A DNA stretch of 45,868 nucleotides, from positions 1-45,868 of the forward strand of contig JACPZP010000116.1 of assembly GCA_016195405.1 (NCBI GenBank). The letters run 5' to 3'. Source of the stretch: Planctomycetota bacterium. GTDB lineage: Bacteria > Planctomycetota > Planctomycetia > Gemmatales > Gemmataceae. Positions within the stretch are counted from its first letter, which is position 1. The number at the start of each line of letters is the position of its first letter. The notes beneath the pieces were generated by a model that worked only from the letters and a program-made list of their open reading frames with translations, was not told where the DNA came from and did no database searches. This document shows, one piece after another, positions 29,697 through 38,366 of this stretch. A program made the translations under genes and the position numbers.

Positions 29697-31970
29697 TCAA
29701 GGACCGTCGCGCGGAGGTTTGCCCTTTGGGGGATACCTATAACCCGCGCGCGCTGTGAAGGGCGCTCCAACCATGCGTTGCCATTCCGCGCGCTGCACGT
29801 CGGTCAAGAGTGCAAGAATGATTTGCATCGCTTCCTTGGCACGAGAGTCGAGGAAACCATCGCAATCTTCGGGACCATTCTGGCCGGGCGGACCAGGTTT
29901 CATTTCGTAGCCGCCGCGCTTTGGATCACCGGGCCAGTCGGATTTGGGGCCATCGCGCTTGGAACCGCCATCATTCGGTCCACCTGGCGGCGGCGGTTTG
30001 CGTCCATAGGCCACGAACTGTTCGCGCAGACATGATTGGATCTTGGCCTTCTGATCGGCGCTAAACTGCAAGCGATCGGACACGTCTTTCTCCATGAATG
30101 CCGTGGGGCCCTTACGCTGCAGGGCGATCTGATCGAGACGGGTGACTTGCTCGGGCGAAAGAACCTTGAGCATTGCCTCTTCCCGTTGGCGGGCCCATTC
30201 CAGGAATCGCTGCTCGCGTTTGTCCGGCGTCCCTGGACCACGTGGCCCGATCTCGGGCCAGGCCGGCGCCAGCGCGTCCAGCTTGCGGCGCTGCTCGGAA
30301 GAAACGCGCAGGTCCGCCTCGACTTCGGGCTCATTCAAAATGAAGAAGCGAACGGCGCCTTGCAGAAGGGTAAGCTCCGCGAGGATGCCGCGCACACGGC
30401 TTTGAATCGCGAAAAGCTCCGCCTGCGCCTCGGGATCGCCCTGACGCTGCGCCTCGAAATCCTGATAGTGCATCATGGCGAAATCCAACAACCGCCGCCT
30501 GAGTCCAACCATGTGCGGCTGGTCGGCAAGCTCCTCTTCACAGACTTGAATGATCAAATCCACGGAGCGCTTGGCCTGCTGAAAGCGCACTTCGGCCTCC
30601 TCGGCACGCTGGCGCTCGCGCTCATAAGCCGAGCTAATCAAAGCGGCGCTGACGATGGAGGCGATGGAAACGAGGATCAACACGACGACGCCGGCGACTA
30701 CCACGGATGGATGCCGCCGCGCCCATTTACGCACACGCTGGGTTAGCGTCGGCCGACGCGCAAGAATGGGCCGATTGTCCACAAACCGGCGCAAGTCGTC
30801 GGCGAATTCGCCGGCCGTGGCGTAGCGCTCCGTGGGGATTTTGCTCAGCGCCTTCAAGACGATCGTCTCGAGTTCCGCGGGCACGGAGGAATCCACAGCT
30901 CGCGGCGGCCGCGGCTCGTCTTGCAGGATTTGCCGAAGGAGACCTCGCTGATCATCGCCATGGAACAGCGGCTCAAGCGTCAGCAGTTCGTAAAGAGTCG
31001 CGCCGAGGGAATAGACGTCCGTGCGCGGGTCGAGGGCCGCGCTATCGCCGCCGGCTTGTTCCGGGCTCATGTAACGCAAGGTTCCAAGCACGTCGCCTGT
31101 TCGGGTCAAGCCGGCCCCGGTATGGAACTGGGCCAGTCCGAAGTCGGTCACCCAGACGTTGCCGCGGCCGTCAACGAGGAGGTTGGCAGGTTTGACGTCG
31201 CGGTGAATGACGCCGAGTTCGTGGGCGTGCTCGAGCGCTTCGGCCGCCTGGATGGTTAGCCGGGCCACGGTGCGATAGTAGCTGCCCGAGCGTGAGGCCC
31301 GTTGCGTCGAAAGCTCCGCCGCCACCACGGGGATTGTGGCAGGCGCTTGCTCCGATGCGGGCGACCCGGGCGGACTCTTGGCAGCAGCCTCGTCGCGCAG
31401 TTGCCGGATCAGCTCGGCGAGGTTTTGGCCTTCGATGAGCTGCATGGCGTAGTAGTGCACGCCGCGCTCGCTCCCCACGAAGTAGACCGGCACGATGTTG
31501 GTGTGATGGAGCTGGGAGGCCGCCCGGGCCTCGTTCTTGAATCGCTGCAGGTGGTTGGCATCAAGCGCCGCCGCGAACGGAAGCGTCTTAAGCGCAACGC
31601 GGCGTCCGAGCGACAACTGGATCGCCTCGTATACCGTTCCCATGCCGCCCCGGCCGATCCTGCGGACAATGCGGAAGTCGCCCAGCGGCTCTGGAGGCAG
31701 CGGTTCCTCTTCGGAAGGTTTGTCGGCGTCGCCTACAGCCACGCAGACGCTGAGCGCGGGATCGGCGCCATGGACGAGGTCCAGCGCGTCGAGATACGTT
31801 TCCAACTTGCCGGACAACTCAGGAAACCGGGCCACGAACTCGCTGCGTTTCGGTTTCCTGCCGGCCTCCAGCGCATTCAGATATTGCTGCGCGGCGCGTA
31901 GGAGGCGCGGGTCATCCGTTCCAGAGGCGTCCTTGTCGGATGCGTCGAACCCATCTTGCGTTGCCTTCAC
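29697..31970 (-). CDS. Membrane Ser/Thr protein kinase (PknB-type) with C-terminal extension
   Basis: A 757-residue Hanks-type kinase. Residues ~95-405 hold GRGGMGTVYEA, VALKTL, the HRDVKPANLL catalytic loop, the DFGLA metal motif and GTLRYMSPEQ. The insert of about 40 residues before HRD is rich in Ala/Pro/Ser. A membrane helix follows at about 425-450 (VVVAGVVVLILVSIASIVSA). The outer ~300 residues contain several L(S/T)xEQxxxL-type stretches (VSSEQRRKLDAL, LSPEQVTRLDQI, FSADQKAKIQSC), resembling Spy/CpxP-type helical repeats. It begins with a GTG overlapping the sigma factor stop by 4 bases, so the pair is translationally coupled and should act together in signalling. Confidence 0.92.
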   Translation of the reverse strand: MKATQDGFDASDKDASGTDDPRLLRAAQQYLNALEAGRKPKRSEFVARFPELSGKLETYLDALDLVHGADPALSVCVAVGDADKPSEEEPLPPEPLGDFRIVRRIGRGGMGTVYEAIQLSLGRRVALKTLPFAAALDANHLQRFKNEARAASQLHHTNIVPVYFVGSERGVHYYAMQLIEGQNLAELIRQLRDEAAAKSPPGSPASEQAPATIPVVAAELSTQRASRSGSYYRTVARLTIQAAEALEHAHELGVIHRDVKPANLLVDGRGNVWVTDFGLAQFHTGAGLTRTGDVLGTLRYMSPEQAGGDSAALDPRTDVYSLGATLYELLTLEPLFHGDDQRGLLRQILQDEPRPPRAVDSSVPAELETIVLKALSKIPTERYATAGEFADDLRRFVDNRPILARRPTLTQRVRKWARRHPSVVVAGVVVLILVSIASIVSAALISSAYERERQRAEEAEVRFQQAKRSVDLIIQVCEEELADQPHMVGLRRRLLDFAMMHYQDFEAQRQGDPEAQAELFAIQSRVRGILAELTLLQGAVRFFILNEPEVEADLRVSSEQRRKLDALAPAWPEIGPRGPGTPDKREQRFLEWARQREEAMLKVLSPEQVTRLDQIALQRKGPTAFMEKDVSDRLQFSADQKAKIQSCLREQFVAYGRKPPPPGGPNDGGSKRDGPKSDWPGDPKRGGYEMKPGPPGQNGPEDCDGFLDSRAKEAMQIILALLTDVQRAEWQRMVGAPFTARAGYRYPPKGKPPRDGP

Positions 31971-32572
31971 GTGGCGCCTCCCATCAACTCGCGCACGCGG
32001 GCCAGGCCGCGCATCCAGAGTTTCTCGACGCTATCGAGGCTGCGCTCCATGCGGAAGGCCACCTGCGGAAACGTCAAACCCTCGAAATGGCGCAACACCA
32101 GGACTTCGCGATAGTCGTTCGGCAACTGCTCCAGAGCTTCCGCGAGCAATAGCCGTTGCTCCCGCTGTGCCGCCTGTTGGCTCGGCGACGACCCCGGCGC
32201 GATCAAGCCCCGGTCGAGGATCGCGGTCGAGCGATCGAACCGTTCTTCGATCTCGCGCTCCAAGCGCACGTCGCGACCCTTGGTTCCCAGATAGCGGCGG
32301 AAGAGGTCCGCAAGATTCGCACCCAAGATTTGCCGGAGCCACTCGATCAGCTCGGCCTCGCTGGTTCCACGAAAGCGCGTGAGATTGCGATGCGCCTCCA
32401 TGAAGGTTTCTTGGACGAGATCGGAGGCATCGACCTTGCCCTGAAGGCCGTGCCCAATCTGAACCCGCGCGAGGAGCGAGAGATAACGCCGGTAGCATTC
32501 GAGCAGCCGCCCGAAAGCATCCGCATCGCCCGCCGTCGCTTCTTTGAACAGTTGTTCAGACACGCGCATCAT
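31967..32572 (-). CDS. ECF-type RNA polymerase sigma factor
   Basis: A 201-residue sigma-70 family protein with region 2 (DLVQETFMEAHRNLTRF, near residues 50-66) and region 4 (ALEQLPNDYREVLVLRHFEG and LTFPQVAFRMERSLDSVEKL, ~145-190). It resembles the sigma factors that planctomycetes commonly encode directly before a Ser/Thr kinase, in which phosphorylation by the partner is thought to replace an anti-sigma factor. The last codons overlap the kinase start (GTGA). Its target genes cannot be read here. The next ATG, one codon in, is an alternative start. Confidence 0.92.
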   Translation of the reverse strand: MMRVSEQLFKEATAGDADAFGRLLECYRRYLSLLARVQIGHGLQGKVDASDLVQETFMEAHRNLTRFRGTSEAELIEWLRQILGANLADLFRRYLGTKGRDVRLEREIEERFDRSTAILDRGLIAPGSSPSQQAAQREQRLLLAEALEQLPNDYREVLVLRHFEGLTFPQVAFRMERSLDSVEKLWMRGLARVRELMGGAT

Positions 32573-32641
32573 GTTCGGCCGCTTCGCCCAACCTTCATAT
32601 TAGACTGGTCGCAGCCGAACGGGAAATGCCGCCGCGTTCGC

Positions 32642-33043
32642 TCAGAATTTTTTTGAAGGGGCGGGCGTCAGGTTTGGGGCGTTGGTCGGAATGGGAGCGG
32701 GATTTTGTTCCAAGAGCGGCGGTTCATCGGTTGTAACGCGTCGTCCGTTGTAAATGACCGTTCCGGAATTGTTGACGGGCGATCCATTGCCCATGCTGGA
32801 GGTCGCTTTCCCTTGTCCTCGGCCGAACATGCTTCCAAAGCGGTCGCCGACGCGTGATAGGAACGAGCGTTCTTCGGTCGGTCCGTTGGCCGGCATGGTA
32901 ATTGGAGCGATGGAAGGTTGCGAGCGCCAAGCCCGCAGCCGGCCGAATAGTCCCGTGGGCGCCGGTTGCTCCGGAGCGATGACCTGGACGTCTTGAACTT
33001 GGCCGATCAGCAAACCAGCCGTCAACAATAGCGTTGGCCCCAC
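32642..33043 (-). CDS. Small secreted protein of unknown function
   Basis: A 133-residue protein starting with a GTG (33041-33043) preceded by AAGGAG 7 bases away. The first ~20 residues are hydrophobic (PTLLLTAGLLIGQVQDVQV), a likely signal peptide. The rest is low in hydrophobics and rich in Pro, Asn, Gly and Ser, with FLSRVGDRFGSMFGRGQG, and is probably disordered. No family is recognised. It lies 69 bases before the sigma factor gene on the same strand. Confidence 0.7.
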   Translation of the reverse strand: MGPTLLLTAGLLIGQVQDVQVIAPEQPAPTGLFGRLRAWRSQPSIAPITMPANGPTEERSFLSRVGDRFGSMFGRGQGKATSSMGNGSPVNNSGTVIYNGRRVTTDEPPLLEQNPAPIPTNAPNLTPAPSKKF

Positions 33044-33452
33044 GGCAAGCTCCTTGAACGTTCAAAGATGGCGATTCGAGCGACGGGAAACACAGCGTCA
33101 CCGCCTTTCTTCGGATGCCGGGTCACACTTGCTTTAGCGGCTTCACAGTGGGCGAAATCGTCGTATTCCGAGGCGGAATCTTCCGAATTCCCGGTGCGTC
33201 CCAATCAAACGTCAAATCGTGCTCGGCCGCCATGATCCTCCCGGTCAATGTGGCGGCAAGTTTCCAACTTGCCGATTTCGACCTTACCGAACCGACTGGT
33301 TGGAAACCGGTCGCCACATTAGCGGCGTCGACTATTTCATTGCCATCCGCGATCGGACCGATTACTTTGGAGAAGGAGAAGACCGTCGGAATCCGGAACC
33401 CGCCTTCGCCGACCCCGAACTCGCGCCGCGCCTGCCAAGACCGATCAAGCCA
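33044..33452. other. Divergent intergenic region before the ten-gene array
   Basis: These 409 bases separate the small secreted protein from the array and should contain both promoters. No confident -35/-10 pair or riboswitch is visible. A three-stem repeat lies at 33247-33320. A long open frame extends to 33219 in the array's reading frame but reads through this repeat and looks non-coding. Confidence 0.5.
33247..33320. repeat. Three-stem palindromic element, AATGTGGCG type
   Basis: The outer arms AATGTGGCG (33247-33255) and CGCCACATT (33312-33320) pair. Inside lie a hairpin GGCAAGTT-TCC-AACTTGCC (33255-33273) and a second around GACTGGTTGGAAACCGGTC. The outer stem plus two inner hairpins matches the layout of the GTAGGACGG elements, though the sequence differs. 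Confidence 0.75.
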
Positions 33453-36400
33453 ATGCACCTCAAGAAATTGCCCCGCGCCGGTCTGCCGCTTCTTGTTCTG
33501 GTGGGCGGACTGCTGTTGTTCAAGTCGAACCGCGCCGCCGATTGGCCCATGTCCCGTTTTGACGCCCAGCGCAGCGCCGCCTCGCCCCAAAAGCTAGCGG
33601 AAAACCTGCACCTCCAATGGGTGCGCGAGTTCCCACCGGTGACGCCCGCCTGGCTGGATCAGGCCAAAATGCAGTTCGACAGTGCGTACGATCCGATCCT
33701 TGTGGGCAAGACCCTGTTCCTCGCGTCCTCACGGCATGACTGGCTCATGGCCCTTGATGTCGAAACCGGCAACGAGAAATGGCGTTTCTTCGCCGAGGGT
33801 CCGATCCGTTTCGCCCCGGTCGGTTGGGAAAACAAACTCTACTTCACCTCCGATGACGGCTATCTCTACTGCGTCGCCGCCGACCGTGGGACCCTTCTAT
33901 GGAAATTTCGCGGCGGGCCGAGCGATCGCAAAATACTCGGCAACGAGCGGCTCATTTCAACGTGGCCGGCCCGAGGCGCCCCGGTCGTTAAGAACGGCAC
34001 GGTTTATTTTGCCGCCAGCATCTGGCCGTTCATGGGCACCTTTATCCACGCTCTCGATGCCCGCACCGGCAAGGTCGTCTGGACCAACGACGGCGACGGC
34101 TCCATCTACATGAAGCAGCCGCACAATGCCGATGCCTTCGCAGGCGTCGCCCCGCAAGGACCGCTGGTGGCGATTGGCGACCGACTGCTGGTGCCGGGAG
34201 GCCGGTCCGTGCCGGCGTGTTTCGATCGCCAGACCGGCAAGATGCTGCGTTATCAGCTCGCGGAAAACGGCAAGCGCGGCGGCGGCTCGGAGGTAAGCGC
34301 TTCTGACAAGTATTTCTTCAACGGCGGCAGCATCTTTGACCTGGAAACGGAGCACTATCTGGCGGATATCGGCAACTACGTCGTCGTCGCCCTGCCGCAC
34401 GTCTTCGCGTTCAAAGACGGCTCTTGTCGGGCCTTCGATCTAGCGAGCGGGCTGGAAGAGATCGTGGACTCAGTGGACCGCAAGGGCAAGGAGACAAAGC
34501 TCACGCGCTGGCAGATGGACGAGATCGCCTCGTGCAAGCTTCCCGGAGTCGAATCGCTTATAAAGTCCGGGCCGCGTCTCTACGCCGGCGGCAGGGAATT
34601 CGTCCAAGCGATTGACCTCGACCTTACCAACAAGGCCATGAAGCCCGGCTGGCATGGGGAAGTTGAGGGAACGGTAGTGCGGCTACTGAGCGGAGCGGAT
34701 CGGCTCTTCGCCGTCACGCGTGAGGGACGTGTCTATTGCTTCGGTGCCGACCGAGTTGAGCCAAAAATCATCGCCCGCACCCGCCCGACGTCGGAAACCC
34801 CGGAAGACGGCTGGGCGGAAAAAGCTGAAAGAATTCTCAAGGCGACGCACATCCGCGACGGCTATTGCATCGCCTGGGGCATCGGATCGGGCCGGCTTAT
34901 TCAGGAACTAATGCGGCAAAGCACCCTTCACATCTTCGTTCTTGACCCCGATGAAACCAAGGTGCTTGACTTTCGCAATAAGAAAGTGGCCCGCGATTGG
35001 ACGCGCGTCGAAGCGTTCCACGGCGATCCAGTGAGCTTCGCTTTCCCGCCGTATGTCGCGAGCTTGATGGTTTGCGAGGAACTTGGCACTCGCGGCATGT
35101 CAATGCCTGACTTGCTCAAACGGCATTATCCGGCGCTGCGGCCTTATGGCGGAACCGCGTGCTTCTTTAACGGAGCAAATGACGACGCGGTGAACCTTGT
35201 GAAAGAGTTGTCTCTGGAGCACGCACAAGTTCGGGGGGAAGACAAACTGGTGAGGGTGACGCGCGAAGGCGCTTTGCCCGGCGCCGCCAACTGGACTCAC
35301 GAGCACGCCGACGCGTCCAACACCCGCGTCTCGCGCGACCATCTCGTCAAAGCGCCGCTCGGCATTCTCTGGTTCGGCGGGCCGTCGCATGAGGGCATCT
35401 TGCCACGACATGGTCATGGCCCGCAGCCACAAGTGATCGACGGCCGCATGATTATTGAAGGCGTGGACATGCTGCGGGCCATTGACATCTACACGGGACG
35501 GCTCTTGTGGGAGACCCGGCTGCCCGGAGTCGGTGCGTTCTACAACAACCTCGCCCATCAACCGGGGGCCAACTCCGCCGGCAGCAACTATGTCTGCAGC
35601 CCCGACTGCGTCTTCGTCGCCCTGGACCGCCGCTGCGTTCGCCTCGATGTCGCTACTGGCAGGATCATCGCAGAATTCGCGCTGCCGCCCCTTGGTGACG
35701 CCGATAAAGCGCCGCGCTGGGGCTACATCAACGTCTTGGGCGATTACTTGATTGGCGGCGCCGAGCCGATTTTCAATCCCAGGTTGCTCCCGCCCGAGCC
35801 GAAACTGGGAAACGGCGACGACAAAGATCCAGGCACGGAAGCCAAGGAGGATCCGCTTGGCAAACTTCTGAAATCGCTGCGCGGCAACAACGACAACTTC
35901 TCGTCAAGCAAGCAATTGGTCGTGATGGATCGCCATAGTGGCAAAGTCCTCTGGTCCGCGACGGCCAGGAGCGGATTTCGCCACAATGCCACATGTATGG
36001 GAGGGGGAAGACTCTACACCATCGACCGTCTCTCGGGCGAGCAAGTGAGCCAATTCGAGCGGCGCGGGGAGGAACCGCCTCATACGCCGCGACTGCTCGC
36101 CTTCGATCTGAAAACCGGCAAGGAACTCTGGAGCACTGACGCCGACGTGTTCGGCACCTGGCTGAGCTACTCGGAGAAGCACGATGTGCTCGTGGAAGCG
36201 GGTCGCGTGGCGCGCGACACGCTCTACGACGAGCCCAAGGGGATGCGCGCCTATGGCGCCCGCGACGGCGCCGTCCTGTGGTTTGAGAAAGACTACATCG
36301 GTCCCGCGATGATCCACGGCGACACGATCCTTCAAGATCAGGGCGGCTGCGATCTCTTGACCGGCGCCCTCAAGATGCGTTCCGATCCACTTACCGGCCA

Positions 36401-37220
36401 ACTCGCTCCCTGGAAATGGACACGCAACTATGGCTGCAACACGCCGGCGGCCTCAGAGCACCTTTTGACCTTCCGCTCCGGGGCGGCCGGCTACTTCGAC
36501 CTGTGCAACGACGGCGGCACCGGCAACTTCGGCGGTTTTCGTTCGAGCTGCACCAACAACCTCATCGTGGCCGGCGGCGTCTTGACCGCGCCGGATTACA
36601 CACGCACCTGCACCTGCCTCTACCAGAATCAGGCGTCGGTCGGCCTGATCCACATGCCCGAAGCTGAGGAGTGGACCTTCTTCGGTTCCAAAGAAATCAA
36701 AGGAACGATCACGCGCCTGGGCATCAACTTCGGCGCACCGGGCGATCGCAAAGCCGACCACAGCACGCTCTGGCTCGAATACCCGAGCGTCGCGGGTCCC
36801 TCGCCCGCCGTGGAAGTCGTCACCAAGCCGTCCAACCTCGAAACCTATCGGCGCCATTCTTCGGCCGTCCCCGACAAGCACGGCTGGATCACGTCTTCGG
36901 GCGTCAAAGGCCTGAGCGAGCTCCGAGTGAAGCTGACGAAAGGTGAAAAACGCACCTACACGGTACGCCTCTATTTCGCGGAACCTGAAGATGTCGCTGA
37001 ACGAGAGCGGGTCTTCCACCTCAAATTGCAAGGACGGTCGGTCTGTGAGAATCTGGACATCCTGAAGGAATCGGGCGGCCGTTTCCGCACTCTGATCAAA
37101 GAGTTCAAGGGAATCGAAGTCGCGGGCGATTTGACGCTACAATTGATTGGGTCAGGGACCGTTGCCAATCGCCCCACCATTCTGTGCGGCCTGGAAGTCG
37201 TGGCCGAGGACAACCGATGA
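33453..37220 (+). CDS. Giant PQQ-type propeller protein with embedded Rossmann domain and malectin-like end
   Basis: A 1255-residue protein starting MHLKKLPRAGLPLLVLVGGLLL, a signal or anchor. Residues ~30-450 are a PQQ-type propeller (WPMSRFDAQRSA, DVETGNEKWRFF, DARTGKVVWTND). Residues ~455-600 look like a Rossmann methyltransferase-type insert: IAWGIGSGRLIQEL, then HIFVLDPDETKV and VEAFHGDP. A second propeller follows (~610-1085), with WTHEHADASNT, DIYTGRLLWETRLP and DRHSGKVLWSATA. The last ~170 residues resemble malectin domains (RVFHLKLQGRSVCENLDI, AGDLTLQLIGSG). The methyltransferase core may be degenerate. It overlaps the next gene by 4 bases (ATGA). The start at 33453 gives a signal peptide and avoids the upstream repeat. 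A carbohydrate-binding envelope role is inferred. Confidence 0.87.
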   Translation: MHLKKLPRAGLPLLVLVGGLLLFKSNRAADWPMSRFDAQRSAASPQKLAENLHLQWVREFPPVTPAWLDQAKMQFDSAYDPILVGKTLFLASSRHDWLMALDVETGNEKWRFFAEGPIRFAPVGWENKLYFTSDDGYLYCVAADRGTLLWKFRGGPSDRKILGNERLISTWPARGAPVVKNGTVYFAASIWPFMGTFIHALDARTGKVVWTNDGDGSIYMKQPHNADAFAGVAPQGPLVAIGDRLLVPGGRSVPACFDRQTGKMLRYQLAENGKRGGGSEVSASDKYFFNGGSIFDLETEHYLADIGNYVVVALPHVFAFKDGSCRAFDLASGLEEIVDSVDRKGKETKLTRWQMDEIASCKLPGVESLIKSGPRLYAGGREFVQAIDLDLTNKAMKPGWHGEVEGTVVRLLSGADRLFAVTREGRVYCFGADRVEPKIIARTRPTSETPEDGWAEKAERILKATHIRDGYCIAWGIGSGRLIQELMRQSTLHIFVLDPDETKVLDFRNKKVARDWTRVEAFHGDPVSFAFPPYVASLMVCEELGTRGMSMPDLLKRHYPALRPYGGTACFFNGANDDAVNLVKELSLEHAQVRGEDKLVRVTREGALPGAANWTHEHADASNTRVSRDHLVKAPLGILWFGGPSHEGILPRHGHGPQPQVIDGRMIIEGVDMLRAIDIYTGRLLWETRLPGVGAFYNNLAHQPGANSAGSNYVCSPDCVFVALDRRCVRLDVATGRIIAEFALPPLGDADKAPRWGYINVLGDYLIGGAEPIFNPRLLPPEPKLGNGDDKDPGTEAKEDPLGKLLKSLRGNNDNFSSSKQLVVMDRHSGKVLWSATARSGFRHNATCMGGGRLYTIDRLSGEQVSQFERRGEEPPHTPRLLAFDLKTGKELWSTDADVFGTWLSYSEKHDVLVEAGRVARDTLYDEPKGMRAYGARDGAVLWFEKDYIGPAMIHGDTILQDQGGCDLLTGALKMRSDPLTGQLAPWKWTRNYGCNTPAASEHLLTFRSGAAGYFDLCNDGGTGNFGGFRSSCTNNLIVAGGVLTAPDYTRTCTCLYQNQASVGLIHMPEAEEWTFFGSKEIKGTITRLGINFGAPGDRKADHSTLWLEYPSVAGPSPAVEVVTKPSNLETYRRHSSAVPDKHGWITSSGVKGLSELRVKLTKGEKRTYTVRLYFAEPEDVAERERVFHLKLQGRSVCENLDILKESGGRFRTLIKEFKGIEVAGDLTLQLIGSGTVANRPTILCGLEVVAEDNR

Positions 37221-38359
37221 TCCAGACGAATCCAAGAAGGCGAGCGGCGCGGCGTAAGCCCGCCGCGTACCTGGCCCAGGCATCGATCTTGGTTCTCGTT
37301 TTCACCTCGTCCGCCGCTGCCTGCAACATTCCCGTCTTCCGTTTCGCGCTGGAGCGCTGGACGCCCGATCCTTATCGCATGGTCCTTTTCCACAAAGGTC
37401 CCCTGAGACAAGCGGACAAAGATGCGGCTACTAGGTTGCACGAATATCTGGCCGACGCGAGCTGTGCCGCTAACTGCACATTCGATGTCGTCGACCTTAC
37501 GGACAGGCTCGAGTCACAAATGGAAAAACTCTGGCAAAGTCAAAGGAATACGTCGCTGCCCTGGCTTGTGGCCCGCTACCCCAAAAGCGCCAAGACGCCG
37601 GTCCGCAACGCTTACGATGGCCCGCTGGACTCTTTGAAAGTAAAGGCGCTTCTTGATTCGCCCGCACGGCGGGAACTCGCCAGGCGTTTGTTAGCGGGAA
37701 CTTCGACCGTATGGCTCTTTCTGGAATCCGGGAACAAGAACAAGGACGATGCGAAGGCTACCTGGCTGGAAGGGCATTTGAAAAAGCTGGAAAAAGACCT
37801 GAAGCTTCCTGAGATGACCACCGCGCCCAGAGACGAGTTGCGCGTGAAGGACCTCAAACTCAAGATCGAGTTCTCCCTGCTGCGCCTGTCGCGGACAGAC
37901 CCCGACGAATCGCTGTTCGTGCGAATGCTCCTGGGCAGCGAAGCCGACCTCGACGAGTGTCGCGAACCGATCGTGTTTCCCGTCTTCGGCCGCGGCCTCT
38001 TGCTGTACGCCCTTTTGGGCAAGGGTATCAACGAAAATACCGTGACGAAAGCGGCCCAGTTTGTTCTCGGCCCCTGCTCGTGCGAGGTGAAGGAGCAGAA
38101 CCCGGGCGTCGATCTACTAACTGACTTCGATTGGGATGGCGGACTTACCCAACGGCTGGCGCCGACGCCGGAGTTGCCGCCGCTGACGGGTCTGGCGCCT
38201 CAAGACGTGTCGAGCAGCACGAAAGAGGTCGGCGCACTCGTCGCGAATCGTCCGCCGTCAACGACGCCGCTTTGGCAACGACTTTCGCTGGAGCTGGGGA
38301 TCTTCGTCTTGGTGGTGCTGGCGGCGACGGCCGCGCTGTTGCTGTGGAAAAGGCACTGA
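37217..38359 (+). CDS. Membrane-anchored protein with Cys motifs, unknown function
   Basis: A 380-residue protein. After a basic start comes a signal segment (SILVLVFTSSAAACNIPV), with Cys at the likely cleavage point. The body carries further cysteines (ADASCAANC, LGPCSCEVKEQNPG, which has a CSC pair) and FGRGLLLYALLGKGI. A C-terminal membrane helix (GIFVLVVLAATAALLLW) ends KRH. I recognise no family; a thioredoxin-like fold is possible but unproven. The ATG overlaps the stop of the giant propeller gene (ATGA), and the permease gene follows 7 bases later, so it is probably a subunit of this transport array. Most of the protein should face outside. Confidence 0.78.
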   Translation: MIQTNPRRRAARRKPAAYLAQASILVLVFTSSAAACNIPVFRFALERWTPDPYRMVLFHKGPLRQADKDAATRLHEYLADASCAANCTFDVVDLTDRLESQMEKLWQSQRNTSLPWLVARYPKSAKTPVRNAYDGPLDSLKVKALLDSPARRELARRLLAGTSTVWLFLESGNKNKDDAKATWLEGHLKKLEKDLKLPEMTTAPRDELRVKDLKLKIEFSLLRLSRTDPDESLFVRMLLGSEADLDECREPIVFPVFGRGLLLYALLGKGINENTVTKAAQFVLGPCSCEVKEQNPGVDLLTDFDWDGGLTQRLAPTPELPPLTGLAPQDVSSSTKEVGALVANRPPSTTPLWQRLSLELGIFVLVVLAATAALLLWKRH

Positions 38360-38366
38360 GAATCTC

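Noticed and set aside
33219..33452. N-terminal extension of the giant propeller protein
   Set aside because: The frame is open but runs through a palindromic repeat and lacks a signal; the ATG at 33453 gives a proper signal peptide.
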